Below are positions 44,571 through 54,800 of a DNA stretch of 64,000 nucleotides, in pieces (position 1 is the stretch's first letter; every line of letters begins with the position of its first letter). This stretch comes from Flavobacterium sp. (lineage in GTDB: Bacteria > Bacteroidota > Bacteroidia > Flavobacteriales > Flavobacteriaceae), in assembly GCF_013822155.1 (NCBI RefSeq), contig NZ_PNJW01000008.1, positions 1 to 64,000 of the forward strand. Reading direction: 5' to 3'. A program made the position numbers and the translations under genes. The notes below the pieces were generated by a model. It had not been told where the DNA came from. It made no database searches and saw only the letters and a program-made list of their open reading frames with translations.

Positions 44571-45443
44571 TTATAAAATATGTTTCTGAGCATGATAGGA
44601 AGAACGAACCAAAGCTCCACTTTCCACATGGCGGAAACCTAATTCTTTTCCGTAGTCTTCGTATTTTTTAAATTGTTCTGGGGTGATAAATTCTTTCACC
44701 GGCAAATGTTTTTTACTCGGTTGCAGGTATTGACCAATGGTTACAATATCAACATTTACTGACCGTAGTTCACGCATTGTTTCCATTACTTCTTCTTCTG
44801 TTTCGCCCAAACCAAGCATGATGCCTGATTTTGTACGCTTAATTCCTTGAGCTTTTAAATACCGCAACACTTCTAAACTTCTATCAAACTTAGCTTGAAT
44901 ACGAACTTCACGAGTTAAACGTCGGACGGTTTCTATATTATGAGAAACAACTTCCGGATTGGCTTCAATAATTCTATCAATATTGCGTTCGTTCCCTTGA
45001 AAATCAGGAATCAAGGTTTCCAACGTTGTTTCAGGATTCATACGTCGAATGGCTTGAATCGTTTCGAACCAAATTATGGAACCCATGTCTTTCAAATCAT
45101 CTCTGTCTACACTGGTAATAACTGCATGTTTGATATTCATAATTTTAATAGAACGTGCCACTTTTTCAGGCTCATCCCAATCTACTGTTTCCGGACGACC
45201 TGTTTTTACACCGCAAAAACCACAAGAACGCGTGCAGATATTTCCTAAAATCATGAAAGTTGCAGTGCCTTCGCCCCAACATTCACCCATATTTGGGCAG
45301 CTACCAGAAGTACAAATCGTATTTAGGCTATATTTATCCACTAAACCGCGTAGTTCAGTATATTTTTTTCCGGTAGGTAGTTTAACACGTAACCATTTTG
45401 GCTTGCCAATTGGTGGTTGAACGTTTTCTAAAACAGTATTCAT
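44571..45443 (-). CDS. lipA: Lipoyl synthase
   Basis: 290 residues. This radical SAM enzyme inserts two sulfurs into octanoyl groups on lipoyl domains. The auxiliary cluster cysteines are Cys44, Cys49 and Cys55 ([12 protein letters not shown]), and the radical SAM cysteines are Cys70, Cys74 and Cys77 (CTRSCGFC). The C-terminal Ser-containing motif RSSYHA is present. The gene has its own promoter (TATCTTTG at 45463-45470). Confidence 0.97.
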   Translation of the reverse strand: MNTVLENVQPPIGKPKWLRVKLPTGKKYTELRGLVDKYSLNTICTSGSCPNMGECWGEGTATFMILGNICTRSCGFCGVKTGRPETVDWDEPEKVARSIKIMNIKHAVITSVDRDDLKDMGSIIWFETIQAIRRMNPETTLETLIPDFQGNERNIDRIIEANPEVVSHNIETVRRLTREVRIQAKFDRSLEVLRYLKAQGIKRTKSGIMLGLGETEEEVMETMRELRSVNVDIVTIGQYLQPSKKHLPVKEFITPEQFKKYEDYGKELGFRHVESGALVRSSYHAQKHIL

Positions 45444-45462
45444 AGTGCAATTTTTAGAAAAG

Positions 45463-45470
45463 CAAAGATA
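45463..45470 (-). promoter_or_regulatory. -7 box TATCTTTG of lipA
   Basis: The minus strand reads TATCTTTGC, 19 bases before the lipA ATG. Confidence 0.65.
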
Positions 45471-45521
45471 GAAAAAGATTAGGGATTTTAGCAGTTTAAT
45501 GTTTTTTTAGGCTTTGTTGAA

Positions 45522-46070
45522 TTATCTTTTTAAAATAATTTCTGCCAACAATTTTTTTGCCCGAAGCAATTTTATTTTCACATTGTTTAGAGGTTCGTCC
45601 AAATGTTCAGCAATTTCCTGATAACTTAATTCCTGAAAGTATCGAAGTTGAATAACTTCCTGATAATGGGGTTTTAACTCTTTTATGTAGGCTAATAAAC
45701 GAGACAAATTTTGTTCTGTAATCAACTTATCTTCAGCAGATGGAGTAGTATCGGCAACATTATAAGCTTGATGGTCTTCTTCGTCATTCATATCCACAAA
45801 AAGCGTAGATTTCTTTTTTCTAAGCATGTCAATGTGGACATTTTTAGCAATTGCAATTAACCAAGTGTTAAATTGAAATTCTGAATTATAACTGGCAATT
45901 TTATCAAATGCTTTGGAAAAAGTTTCGATGGTTATATCTTCAGCATCGGTTTCATTTTCTGTTCGCTTAAGCATAAAACCATAGACTTCATTCCAATACA
46001 TGTCTAATAATGAAGTAAAGGCAACTTGGTCACCACTAATGGCTTTTTCTATGATTTTTTTTATTTCCAA
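45522..46070 (-). CDS. ECF RNA polymerase sigma factor (RpoE-like)
   Basis: 182 residues. Region 2 has ETDAEDITIETFSKAFDKI, and region 4 has LRYFQELSYQEIAEHLDEPLNNVKIKLLRAKKLL. It is the last gene after the small membrane protein and the glycosyltransferase, overlapping the latter by 10 bases. No anti-sigma gene is next to it, unlike the FecI-type sigma factor at 25444-25965. Its stimulus is unknown; coupling to the glycosyltransferase suggests an envelope role, which is inference. Confidence 0.94.
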   Translation of the reverse strand: MEIKKIIEKAISGDQVAFTSLLDMYWNEVYGFMLKRTENETDAEDITIETFSKAFDKIASYNSEFQFNTWLIAIAKNVHIDMLRKKKSTLFVDMNDEEDHQAYNVADTTPSAEDKLITEQNLSRLLAYIKELKPHYQEVIQLRYFQELSYQEIAEHLDEPLNNVKIKLLRAKKLLAEIILKR

Positions 46071-47167
46071 TGAACAGGTTTTGAAAAAATATTAGTAAAA
46101 AACACATTTAATTGAGTGAAAATAAGAGCAATTTCCATGACCGGAAACCAATAGATAACGTCTTTTTCGTTTAGTTTAGTAGCAGCAAAACCCATTGATA
46201 TCCAAGCAAAGGTGTAACGAATTAAAACAACAGGCAAAACAAACATCCATTGAAAATTAATGGACAATAAAAGAATGGCTAATATTAAAAATAATAATTG
46301 TGTCAGAAAAAACAACCCTAATTGAAACCGATCAAACATTTTGTAATAAGTAGCAGTTGAAACATGTCTGCGTTTTTGTGTAAACCACTCTTTATAAGTT
46401 GTTTTTGGCATGGAATAAGTGAAACTTTCTTTTGAAAAGCAAACTGCTGTATTTTCTTTTTCAGAAGCTTGATTGATAAATAAATCGTCATCACCGGAAC
46501 GCAATTTCATGTGGTCAATAAATCCATTTACTCTAAAAAATTCTTCTCGTTTGTAGGCTAAATTTCGTCCGACACCCATGTAGGGTTTACCCATTTTTGC
46601 CCACCCAAAAAATTGAGTAGCCGTTAACATTGTTTCAAAACGAATCAGTTTATTTAAAAACGAATCAGGTATTTTTTCATAGGCTCCGTATCCCAATACA
46701 ATTGTTTTCTTTAGGGTGAAATTAGAACTCATTTCCTTAATCCATTCTTTTGAAGTTGGATAACAATCAGCATCTGTAAATAACAGATATTCGTTTTTAG
46801 CGGCTTTAATTCCGAGGGTTAAGGCAAACTTTTTATTTCCCCAAAAGGCTTCGTTGTTTTTGACTTTAACTAATTTTACCCGGGAATCCTGTTTTTCAAA
46901 TTGTTCAAATAATTCTAACGTTTCATCTGTAGACGAATCGTCAATTAGAACTAATTCAAAATCGGGATAATTTTGCTCTAATAAAAGCGGAACAAATTTT
47001 TTAATGTTATCCGCTTCATTTTTAGCACAAACAATAACGGATATCGGAATTCGTTTTGGATTATTTTTCTGGTTTTTTGTAAACGAAAAATTACCAAATA
47101 CAACAATGTAATAGAATAATTGAATGATTACGACTCCAATTAAACTATAAAATAAAATGTCGAGCAT
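46061..47167 (-). CDS. Family 2 glycosyltransferase, membrane bound
   Basis: 368 residues. An N-terminal membrane helix (~5-25) is followed by a GT2 catalytic domain: VIVCAKNEADN, VLIDDSSTDET, the DxD-type FTDADCYP, RSGDDDLFINQ, and QKRRHVSTATYY, which stands in the place of the QxxRW motif. Two or three helices at the C-terminus (~285-350) anchor it in the inner membrane. The enzyme probably builds a polysaccharide or glycolipid on the cytoplasmic face. It is followed by an overlapping ECF sigma gene and preceded by a small NqrM-like protein. Confidence 0.92.
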   Translation of the reverse strand: MLDILFYSLIGVVIIQLFYYIVVFGNFSFTKNQKNNPKRIPISVIVCAKNEADNIKKFVPLLLEQNYPDFELVLIDDSSTDETLELFEQFEKQDSRVKLVKVKNNEAFWGNKKFALTLGIKAAKNEYLLFTDADCYPTSKEWIKEMSSNFTLKKTIVLGYGAYEKIPDSFLNKLIRFETMLTATQFFGWAKMGKPYMGVGRNLAYKREEFFRVNGFIDHMKLRSGDDDLFINQASEKENTAVCFSKESFTYSMPKTTYKEWFTQKRRHVSTATYYKMFDRFQLGLFFLTQLLFLILAILLLSINFQWMFVLPVVLIRYTFAWISMGFAATKLNEKDVIYWFPVMEIALIFTQLNVFFTNIFSKPVHWK

Positions 47168-47181
47168 TGTTTGGTTCTGGT

Positions 47182-47385
47182 TTAAGAATGTGAAGGTTCA
47201 GAACAATCTTTCATTTGTTCGGAAGTTTTTCCGCAAAAACTACAATTCTCGCCCTCTTTATTTAAAAACGGACTTTGACTGGCACAAGTTCCGGAAAATT
47301 TTCCATCTTTTTTTGCCCATATTTTAATAGCAATTCCAGCAAAAGCAAGTGCAAGAAGACCAATTGTGATTAAGACCAATTTCAT
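47182..47385 (-). CDS. Small membrane protein resembling NqrM (DUF539)
   Basis: 67 residues. One membrane helix (~3-22) is followed by a short Cys-bearing tail: FSGTCASQSPFLNKEGENCSFCGK...DC. NqrM, a maturation factor for the Na+-pumping NADH:quinone reductase, has the same plan of a helix, a GTC/GSC motif and a CxxC. The assignment rests on that pattern alone and the Nqr genes are not in this window. It has its own promoter (TATCTTTG at 47409-47416). Confidence 0.6.
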   Translation of the reverse strand: MKLVLITIGLLALAFAGIAIKIWAKKDGKFSGTCASQSPFLNKEGENCSFCGKTSEQMKDCSEPSHS

Positions 47386-47408
47386 TTTTCAAGTGTTTTT
47401 TTACGTGG

Positions 47409-47416
47409 CAAAGATA
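47409..47416 (-). promoter_or_regulatory. -7 box TATCTTTG of the small membrane protein / GT2 / sigma operon
   Basis: The minus strand reads TATCTTTGCC, 23 bases before the ATG at 47385. Confidence 0.6.
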
Positions 47417-47482
47417 CAAAAAAGTGTTCACTTAATGGTTCGTTATTTAAAGTTAATTTTAGAAATAAAACCTTTTTAAACA

Positions 47483-48496
47483 TCAAATAATGTTGACTTC
47501 TGTCTCAATGGAAATAGAAAAAGTAGCTTGAATTGTTGCTTGAATGTCTTTTGCTACTGCTAATATTTCCTGACCGGTTGCGTTTCCGTAGTTTACTAAA
47601 ACTAAGGCTTGATTTCTATGTATACCGGCATCACCAAAACGTTTTCCTTTAAATCCGGCTTGTTCTATAAGCCATCCGGCCGGAACTTTCACTTCTGTTT
47701 CTGAAACTACATAATGAGGCATTTCAGGAAATTTTTGTTGAATTTTTTCAAAATCAGTTTTCAAAATAACCGGATTTTTAAAGAAACTTCCACTATTTCC
47801 TAACTCTTTCGGGTCCGGTAATTTACTTTGACGGATAGAAATGACCGCATTACTAACGTCTTTTAACGTTGGATTAGTAATATGTTGTTTTTCCAATTCA
47901 GTTTCAATCGCACCGTAAGATGTATTGAGTTTGTGTTCTTTTTTGGTTAATTTAAAAACAACTGAAGTTATAATAAATTCATCTTTTACTTCGTTTTTAA
48001 AAATACTTTCGCGATACCCAAATTTGCATTTTTCATTGGTAAAAATCATCAACTCTTGCGTTTCACTATGAATAGCTTCACATAACACAAAGGTGTCTTT
48101 GATTTCTACACCATATGCTCCGATATTTTGAATGGGGGTAGTACCTACATTACCCGGGATTAAAGATAAGTTTTCTAAACCACCAAAGTTTTGATCAATT
48201 GTCCAAATTACAAACTCATGCCAGTTTTCACCGGCTTGACTTTCAACCCAAACAAAATCATCATTTTCATCTATGATTTTTTTCCCTTTTAAGTCTAAAT
48301 GAATGACTAAAGCATCAATGTCTTGTGTTAGCAACATATTACTGCCACCTCCAAGTATAAATTTTTTAGTTGTTGGATTTTCATTTAATACGGTAATCAA
48401 TTCATCAACGGAATGAACTGAAACGAATTGTCTGGCTTTGGCTTCAATACCAAAGGTGTTATACTTTTTTAATGAAAAATTTTTATGAATTTGCAT
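47483..48496 (-). CDS. murB: UDP-N-acetylenolpyruvoylglucosamine reductase
   Basis: 337 residues. This FAD enzyme of peptidoglycan precursor synthesis reduces UDP-GlcNAc-enolpyruvate to UDP-MurNAc. Type I MurB motifs seen: FILGGGSNML, LIPGNVGTTPIQNIGAYGVE, the Tyr/Arg stretch GYRESIF, NSGSFFKNP, and the closing WLIEQAGFKGKR. It is the last gene of the recF-DUF2461-murB run, with small gaps. Confidence 0.97.
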   Translation of the reverse strand: MQIHKNFSLKKYNTFGIEAKARQFVSVHSVDELITVLNENPTTKKFILGGGSNMLLTQDIDALVIHLDLKGKKIIDENDDFVWVESQAGENWHEFVIWTIDQNFGGLENLSLIPGNVGTTPIQNIGAYGVEIKDTFVLCEAIHSETQELMIFTNEKCKFGYRESIFKNEVKDEFIITSVVFKLTKKEHKLNTSYGAIETELEKQHITNPTLKDVSNAVISIRQSKLPDPKELGNSGSFFKNPVILKTDFEKIQQKFPEMPHYVVSETEVKVPAGWLIEQAGFKGKRFGDAGIHRNQALVLVNYGNATGQEILAVAKDIQATIQATFSISIETEVNII

Positions 48497-48505
48497 TTTA
48501 TTCTC

Positions 48506-49180
48506 TTATTCAATAGTTTCTAAAGCACGGTTCAAAAATACGTTCAAAGGTTTTAAAATTATAAGTTTTTGAGCCATTTTTTTTGCAAAATTGTTATCTG
48601 TAAAGAGCGAATCATCGATTTTTTGAGTGGCAGTGAAACTTTTTAATTTTAAAAATTCAATTGCTGGATGATTAGGCTCATAATCTTTTGGAGCTTTTTT
48701 AAGCACATTAGATTCGTCTCTGTCTAAACTTCCATATTCTTTTTTAAAGCTTGGATTAGCTAAAATTTCTTCTAAATCCTCCTGAAAAAAAGCAATTTCT
48801 TTACGAATTTTTTTCAAATCTTCCGGTTCCGGACAATGAATTCCGGCGGCAATAAAACTGCTTCCTTTTTCATAATGGATATAATATCCGGGTGCATTTT
48901 TTCGATTTCTATCGGTTGTCATCCAAATTCCCATGTTACTTTTATAAGGCGATTTGTCTTTAGAAAAGCGAATGTCTCGATTGATTCTAAAAGTACAATG
49001 TTTCACTTCCAGTAATTCCAAACTAGCATCTTGGGGTTTCATTTCTTGCAATAAAGCAGCAATCAAAGTTTGGTATTCTTTTTTAAAAAGATCATACCGT
49101 TTTTTGTTTTCATGAAACCATTCTTTGTTATTGTTGTTTTTTAAATCGTCAATAAATTGGAGTGCACTAGCTTGAATCAT
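48506..49180 (-). CDS. DUF2461 domain protein
   Basis: 224 residues, full length for DUF2461/TIGR02453. The characteristic motifs are LKNNNNKEWFHENKKRYD near the start, INRDIRFSKDKSPYK (~65-80), and YYIHYEKGSSFIAAGIHCPEPE. It is cytoplasmic with no known activity. It sits 4 bases downstream of recF and 9 bases upstream of murB. Confidence 0.93.
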   Translation of the reverse strand: MIQASALQFIDDLKNNNNKEWFHENKKRYDLFKKEYQTLIAALLQEMKPQDASLELLEVKHCTFRINRDIRFSKDKSPYKSNMGIWMTTDRNRKNAPGYYIHYEKGSSFIAAGIHCPEPEDLKKIRKEIAFFQEDLEEILANPSFKKEYGSLDRDESNVLKKAPKDYEPNHPAIEFLKLKSFTATQKIDDSLFTDNNFAKKMAQKLIILKPLNVFLNRALETIE

Positions 49181-49184
49181 GATT

Positions 49185-50264
49185 TTATAATTTAAAAATT
49201 TTATAACTCTGATGTGTCGATTTTACAATATTTTCTGTTCGTTCAGGATGAGTATCAGAAATGAAAAGTTGACCAAATTCATCGTGGTTAACCATTTCTA
49301 CAATTTTACTTACTCTAAATTCGTCTAATTTATCAAAAATATCATCAAATAGCAATATAGGTTTTTGACCACTATTTTTCTTTAAAAATTCAAATTGAGC
49401 TAGTTTTAAAGCAATTAAAAAAGATTTTTGTTGTCCTTGTGAGCCAAATTTTTTAATTGGATAGCCGTCAATTTCAAACGACAAATCATCTTTGTGAATG
49501 CCAACAGAAGTATATTGTAGAGCTTTATCTTTGGCTAAGTTAACTTCTAATAATTTTTCCAAATTATTTTCAAATAAATGGCTTTCATAGACCAAGTTGA
49601 CTAGTTCAGCTGAATCGGTTATAGCATGATGATGCTTGTTAAAAATAGGTAGAAAATTCTCGATAAATTCTTTTCTTTTATCAAAAATAGTTTGCCCTAA
49701 AGCTTGTAATTGTTCATTATAAATTTGCAAAGTATCTTTATCAAATGTCTGATTTAAAGCAAAATATTTCAACAAGGCATTGCGTTGTAAAATAATTTTT
49801 TGGTATTGGATGAGTTGATTTAAATAGGATAAATCGAGTTGTGAAATCACGCTGTCCATGAATTTCCGTCGAGTTTCACTTCCTTCTGTGATTAAATCGC
49901 TGTCAGTAGGGGAAATGATTACTAAAGGAATTAAACCTAAATGTTCAGAGAATTTATCATAAACTTTCCCATTGCGTTTTAAGATTTTTTTGAGTCCTTT
50001 CTTTAAACTACAGACAATTTGTTCGTTGCGATTGTTTTTATCAAAATCACCTTCAACAACAAAAAATTCTTCTCCATGCTTAATATTTTGTACAGCCAAC
50101 GGATTAAAATAGCTTTTGCCATAAGCTAAATGATAAATTGCATCGAGAACGTTGGTTTTTCCTACTCCGTTTTTTCCAACAAAACAATTTATTTTGGTGT
50201 CAAACTCAAATTGAGTCTCAGAAAAATTTTTATAATTAAAAAGTGAAATTCGTTTTAAAAACAC
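49185..50264 (-). CDS. recF: DNA replication and repair protein RecF
   Basis: 359 residues from GTG 50264 ([13 protein letters not shown]). A longer frame from TTG 50312 runs into the -7 promoter box, so it is not the start. RecF is an SMC-like ATPase that helps load RecA at gaps. The Walker A is [15 protein letters not shown], the signature region is [18 protein letters not shown], and the Walker B is [12 protein letters not shown]. It heads the operon with the DUF2461 gene and murB. Confidence 0.96.
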   Translation of the reverse strand: MFLKRISLFNYKNFSETQFEFDTKINCFVGKNGVGKTNVLDAIYHLAYGKSYFNPLAVQNIKHGEEFFVVEGDFDKNNRNEQIVCSLKKGLKKILKRNGKVYDKFSEHLGLIPLVIISPTDSDLITEGSETRRKFMDSVISQLDLSYLNQLIQYQKIILQRNALLKYFALNQTFDKDTLQIYNEQLQALGQTIFDKRKEFIENFLPIFNKHHHAITDSAELVNLVYESHLFENNLEKLLEVNLAKDKALQYTSVGIHKDDLSFEIDGYPIKKFGSQGQQKSFLIALKLAQFEFLKKNSGQKPILLFDDIFDKLDEFRVSKIVEMVNHDEFGQLFISDTHPERTENIVKSTHQSYKIFKL

Positions 50265-50309
50265 AATAAGACGGATTAAAATGTTCAGTTTGTTTTGTAA
50301 TATACCCTG

Positions 50310-50317
50310 CAAAAGTA
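50310..50317 (-). promoter_or_regulatory. -7 box TACTTTTG of recF
   Basis: The minus strand reads TACTTTTGC, 45 bases before GTG 50264. It overlaps the TTG that would be the alternative long start. Confidence 0.6.
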
Positions 50318-50412
50318 ATCTGATTTAAAGGAATAATTGCAGTACAAAATCAAAGCCATGCAAAATATTCAAAAATATCTAAAAAATTACTTTCAAATAG
50401 GAATAAAAATTT

Positions 50413-50420
50413 TATTTTTG
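50413..50420 (+). promoter_or_regulatory. -7 box TATTTTTG of the TPR protein / ribH operon
   Basis: TATTTTTGC lies 22 bases upstream of ATG 50443. Confidence 0.6.
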
Positions 50421-50442
50421 CGGCTCATTAAATTAAATATAA

Positions 50443-51219
50443 ATGGCAACTTACAATAAAAGAGGATTTAAATCTCCAAAACCAAAGGAAGTAGAAGATA
50501 TTGAAGAGAATGTTGATATCGATGCAAAAGACAGTACCACAGCTGGTGTTTTTAATAAGTTAGATGAAGGAGCTTCTAAAACTGAAGAGTGGGTTGTTAA
50601 AAATCAAAAATATATTTTTGGAATCGTTGGTGCTATCGCTTTAGTTACTATTGGATATTTAATGTATCAAAAGTTTATTGTTGAGCCAAAAGAAACAGAT
50701 GCTGCGGAAGAAATGTTTACAGCTCAACAAAATTTTCAAAAAGCAATTGATGGAACAACCGGTCAAGACAGTTTATTTAATGCTGCTTTGAATGGAGTAG
50801 ACGGAAAATATGGTTTTATTAAAATCGCTGATGAATATTCAGGAACAGATGCCGGAAATTTAGCTAATTTTTATGCGGGTGTTTCTTATTTGAACCTTGG
50901 TAAAAACACAGAAGCTATTGCAAGTTTGGATAAATTCAAATCGGATGATTTAATTTTAAGTACACAAGCAGTTGGATTAATTGGTGATGCTTTTGCACAA
51001 AAAAATCAATTAAAAGAAGCTTTAGAATATTATATAAAAGCTGCCGAAATGAATGTGAATGAAATGACAACGCCTATCTTTTTGCTTAAAGCAGGTCAAA
51101 CTGCTTTAACGTTAGGTCAAAAGGCAGAGGCATTAAAATATTTTACAGAAATCAAAGAAAAATATGAAACGGCTCCGGAAGCTCGTAATATTGATGGCTT
51201 AATTGGAATGGCACAATAA
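50443..51219 (+). CDS. Inner-membrane TPR protein (YfgM-like plan)
   Basis: 258 residues. An acidic cytoplasmic N-terminus (~1-52) is followed by one membrane helix (~56-75: YIFGIVGAIALVTIGYLMY). The periplasmic part carries TPR-type repeats, such as LANFYAGVSYLNLGKNTEAIASL and DAFAQKNQLKEALEYYIKAA. The plan resembles E. coli YfgM (helix plus periplasmic TPR), a chaperone-linked protein of the Sec translocon, but identity is not certain. It lies 3 bases upstream of ribH. Confidence 0.82.
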   Translation: MATYNKRGFKSPKPKEVEDIEENVDIDAKDSTTAGVFNKLDEGASKTEEWVVKNQKYIFGIVGAIALVTIGYLMYQKFIVEPKETDAAEEMFTAQQNFQKAIDGTTGQDSLFNAALNGVDGKYGFIKIADEYSGTDAGNLANFYAGVSYLNLGKNTEAIASLDKFKSDDLILSTQAVGLIGDAFAQKNQLKEALEYYIKAAEMNVNEMTTPIFLLKAGQTALTLGQKAEALKYFTEIKEKYETAPEARNIDGLIGMAQ

Positions 51220-51222
51220 ATC

Positions 51223-51705
51223 ATGGCTACCGAAAATAAAAATTTATCGCAGTACGATAAAAACACACTCCCAAACGTTAGTGATCTTTCGTTTGGGATT
51301 GTTGTTTCTGAGTGGAATGAAACAATTACAGAAGGCCTTTTTCAAGGAGCTTTAGCTACTTTATTGGATTGCAATGTGAAACCTGAAAATATTATTCGTT
51401 GGAATGTTCCCGGAAGTTTTGAACTCATTTACGGTTGTAGTAAAATGATGGAAATAATTCCTAATTTAGCTGGGATTATTGCCATTGGCAGTGTGATTCA
51501 GGGGGAAACTAAACATTTTGATTTTGTTTGTGAGGGCGTCACACAAGGCATAAAAGATTTAAATGTAATGGGGAGAGTACCCGTTATTTTTTGTGTATTA
51601 ACAGATAATAATCTTCAACAATCTATCGATAGAAGTGGTGGTAAACACGGTAATAAAGGTGTTGAAGCTGCTGTTGCCGCCATTAAAATGTCTCATTTTC
51701 AATAG
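51223..51705 (+). CDS. ribH: 6,7-dimethyl-8-ribityllumazine synthase
   Basis: 160 residues, the usual length. It condenses the pyrimidine and the butanone phosphate in riboflavin synthesis. Typical motifs are FGIVVSEWNETITEGL, VPGSFELIYG, the phosphate and catalytic region IAIGSVIQGETKHFDFV, PVIFCVLTDNN, and GGKHGNKGVEAA. It is probably translated from the same transcript as the upstream TPR gene. Confidence 0.97.
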   Translation: MATENKNLSQYDKNTLPNVSDLSFGIVVSEWNETITEGLFQGALATLLDCNVKPENIIRWNVPGSFELIYGCSKMMEIIPNLAGIIAIGSVIQGETKHFDFVCEGVTQGIKDLNVMGRVPVIFCVLTDNNLQQSIDRSGGKHGNKGVEAAVAAIKMSHFQ

Positions 51706-51845
51706 TTTTTCAATTATTATTTAGATTTTTCAATCTTTTCTTCCTTATTTATTTTTAAATAGTAAGTAAGCATTGTTTTTTTAATTAATTTTAACAAGAA
51801 ATGGTGTTTGCGTTTAAAGCAAATAGTTGTTTTTACATTTTGGCT

Positions 51846-54800
51846 ATGAAAAAAACATTTCTATATATAATTCCTTTTCTAATTTCATTTTTTGGTTTTG
51901 GTCAAAATTTGCCAAATGATTGTATGAATTATATACAGGCTTGTGATAATCAAAATATTGCCTATGATGTATCAGGTTTCGGTGTGCAAGAAATTATTCC
52001 TCAATCTTGTTCATCGCAAGAAAATAATTCATTGTGGATTCGTGTAACTGTTGAACAATGGGGAACTTTAGGTTTTGATTTGGTTCCTATAAGTTCTGCA
52101 ATTGAGGAAGATTATGATTTTTGGGTATTTGGTCCGGATGCTTCTTGCTCTAATTTAGGTTCACCGATACGATGTTCTACAACTAATCCCGAAGCAATTA
52201 ATCAAGCAAATAATCATACCGGAATGAATTCGTCTTCCAGTGATTTTTTTGAAGGTCCTGGAAATGATGGTAACAGTTATGTTCGAAATTTATCGGTTAT
52301 GTCCGGTCAAAGTTATTTTATTGTTATTGATCGACCAATTGGAAGTTCTCCATTTACCTTAACTTGGACTGGGACAGCAACAATAGCCAATCCATTTCAA
52401 GCCTATAATTTTCAGGATTTTGATGAAGTAACGTTATGTGATTCCGGGAATGACGGCATAGAAACTTTTGATTTTTCTACCTTAAGTGCAAGTTATCTTG
52501 CCGGAACGAATGGCGAATTTGTTGTTACATATTTCAGTTCTTCAGAGAATGCTATTTTTAATGTAAATCCTTTAGTTGGTCCAGTTGCCGTAAATTCAGC
52601 TACTTATTATGCTAGGGTTTCTAATATTTTAACGGTTTGTTTTGAAGTCAAAACAATCCCGATTGTTTTAGGTGGTATTGAAGTAAATGATGTTTCTGAA
52701 ATTGTTTGTGAAAATACTGTTAACCAAGAAGCAATAGTTGATTTAGGAGCTTTTTCGAACGAGATTTATACAGGAAATGATTCAGTTTCTTTTTCCTATT
52801 TCCCAACTTTAGCAGATGCTGAAGGAATAACAAACGAATTGACGAATGTGCAATCAATTCCATTACCAATTGGAATGCATGCTTTTTTTGTTAGGGTAGT
52901 TTCGGGGGATTGTTTTGCAATTGCTGAACTTGCGATTGAAGTTGTTGCAAGACCATTGTTAAATTCGAATATTTCTCTTAAACAATGTGATGATAACCTG
53001 GACGGATTTAGTGCTTTTAATTTAACGGAGGCTAATTCATTATTGGTTACAAATACTAATGGGTTAGTTTTTGATTATTTCACAAACCTTACGGATGCTC
53101 AAGATAACTTAAATAGAATTCTAAATCCGATGAATTTTGTAAACCAAAATACTGGTTTTGGCGAAGTTTATGTTCGAGTAACCAATTTGAATAATTGTTA
53201 TAACATTGTCAGTTTGAGTTTAATTGTTGCTACAACTTTAATTCCGGCTGGTTATCTGGAAACTTTTACGGAATGTGATGATACGGCTTCGGGTTCTAAT
53301 ACTGATGGTATTTCAACATTTGATTTTAGTTCCTTTACGAATACAATTTTAAATTTATTTCCACAGGGGCAACAATTAATAGTTACTTATTTTGAGTCTA
53401 TTGAGGATGCTTTAGCAGAAAATAATCCTATTTTGGATACTGCTAACTTTGTGAATAGTAATTCTCCTAATTTTCAAAATATTTATGTTAGAATTGACAG
53501 TCAGTTGAATAATTCATGTATCGGATTGGGGCATCATATTACGTTGAAAGTAGAACAAATTCCAATCGTGAACCCTTTTGAAATAGTAACTTGTGACGAC
53601 GACGATGATGGATTGTTTAGTTTTGATACTACCAATTTAGAAAATAATTTTTTAAATGGATTGACCAATGTAACAATCGAATATCGGGATCAAAATAATG
53701 TTGTTTTACCTAGTCCATTACCAAATCCATTTGTGTCGGGTACAAAAACACTTCAGGTTACAATTAAGAACAATACACTTTTGGCCTGTTCCTTTCAAAC
53801 TACTCTTTCCTTTGTAGTTGATTATTTGCCGAAAGCATTTGAGGTGCCTACTAGTTTGATTCGAGTATGTGATGATGAAATTGATCCCTCTGTACAAAAC
53901 GGAGTTTATAGTTTTGACACATCATCCTTTCAATCGGCAATTTTGGGCGGTCAAACAGGAATGATAGTTGAATATTACGATGAAAACAATGTGCCACTGA
54001 GTAGTCCGCTACCAAATCCTTATGTTAGCAGTTCACAAATTATAACAGCAAAAGTCATTAATCCTACTAATCTAAATTGTTTTGCAACTATTCAAATACC
54101 ATTAACCGTTTTGCCAACTCCAAAGATTATTTTAGAAGGTGATATTCAATATGTTTGTAAAAATAATCCCGATTATTTTGTTGAGCTTACCGCAGGATTA
54201 GAGGATGAAAATTCAACTGGTAATTACAATTATCAATGGTTTTTAAATCAAACTTTAATTCCGAATGCTGTTAATTATTCAATTTTGGTAAATCAAGCGG
54301 GAAACTACACAGTTGAGGTAACTTCATTCGAAGGTTGTGCCAAGACGAGAACCATTCAAGTGATGGATTCAGAAATTGCAGTAATTGAAGATATTATTAT
54401 AAATGATTTAATTGATGAAAATTCAATTGTTATAGTTGTTTCTGGAATTGGAAATTATGTTTATAGTATTGATGGCGTTTTATACCAGGAGTCAACTATT
54501 TTTACAAATGTTGAGCCCGGATTAATTACAGTTTACGTCAAAGATTTATATAATTGCGGAATTGAAACTAATGACATTAATATTTTAAGCATTCCCAAAT
54601 TTTTCACTCCAAATTCTGATGGATACAATGATTTATGGAACTTGAGAGGAATAACCCAAGATTCTAATGTAAAAATACAAATAGACATTTTTGATCGATA
54701 CGGCAAATTGTTATTTCAAATTACACCCGTCAATCAAGGTTGGAACGGAACAATTAATGGTAATCCTTTACCGGCAGATGATTATTGGTATGTAATCAGT

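Noticed and set aside
44561..44629. Longer start for the small lipoprotein
   Set aside because: It would overlap the lipA coding end and put the lipoprotein signal in the middle of the protein.
44940..45420. Plus-strand frames of 102 and 114 codons opposite lipA
   Set aside because: They are shadows of the lipA reading frame, with no features of their own.
50265..50312. Longer recF start at TTG 50312
   Set aside because: The TTG overlaps the -7 box TACTTTTG, and the extra 16 residues do not resemble RecF N-termini.
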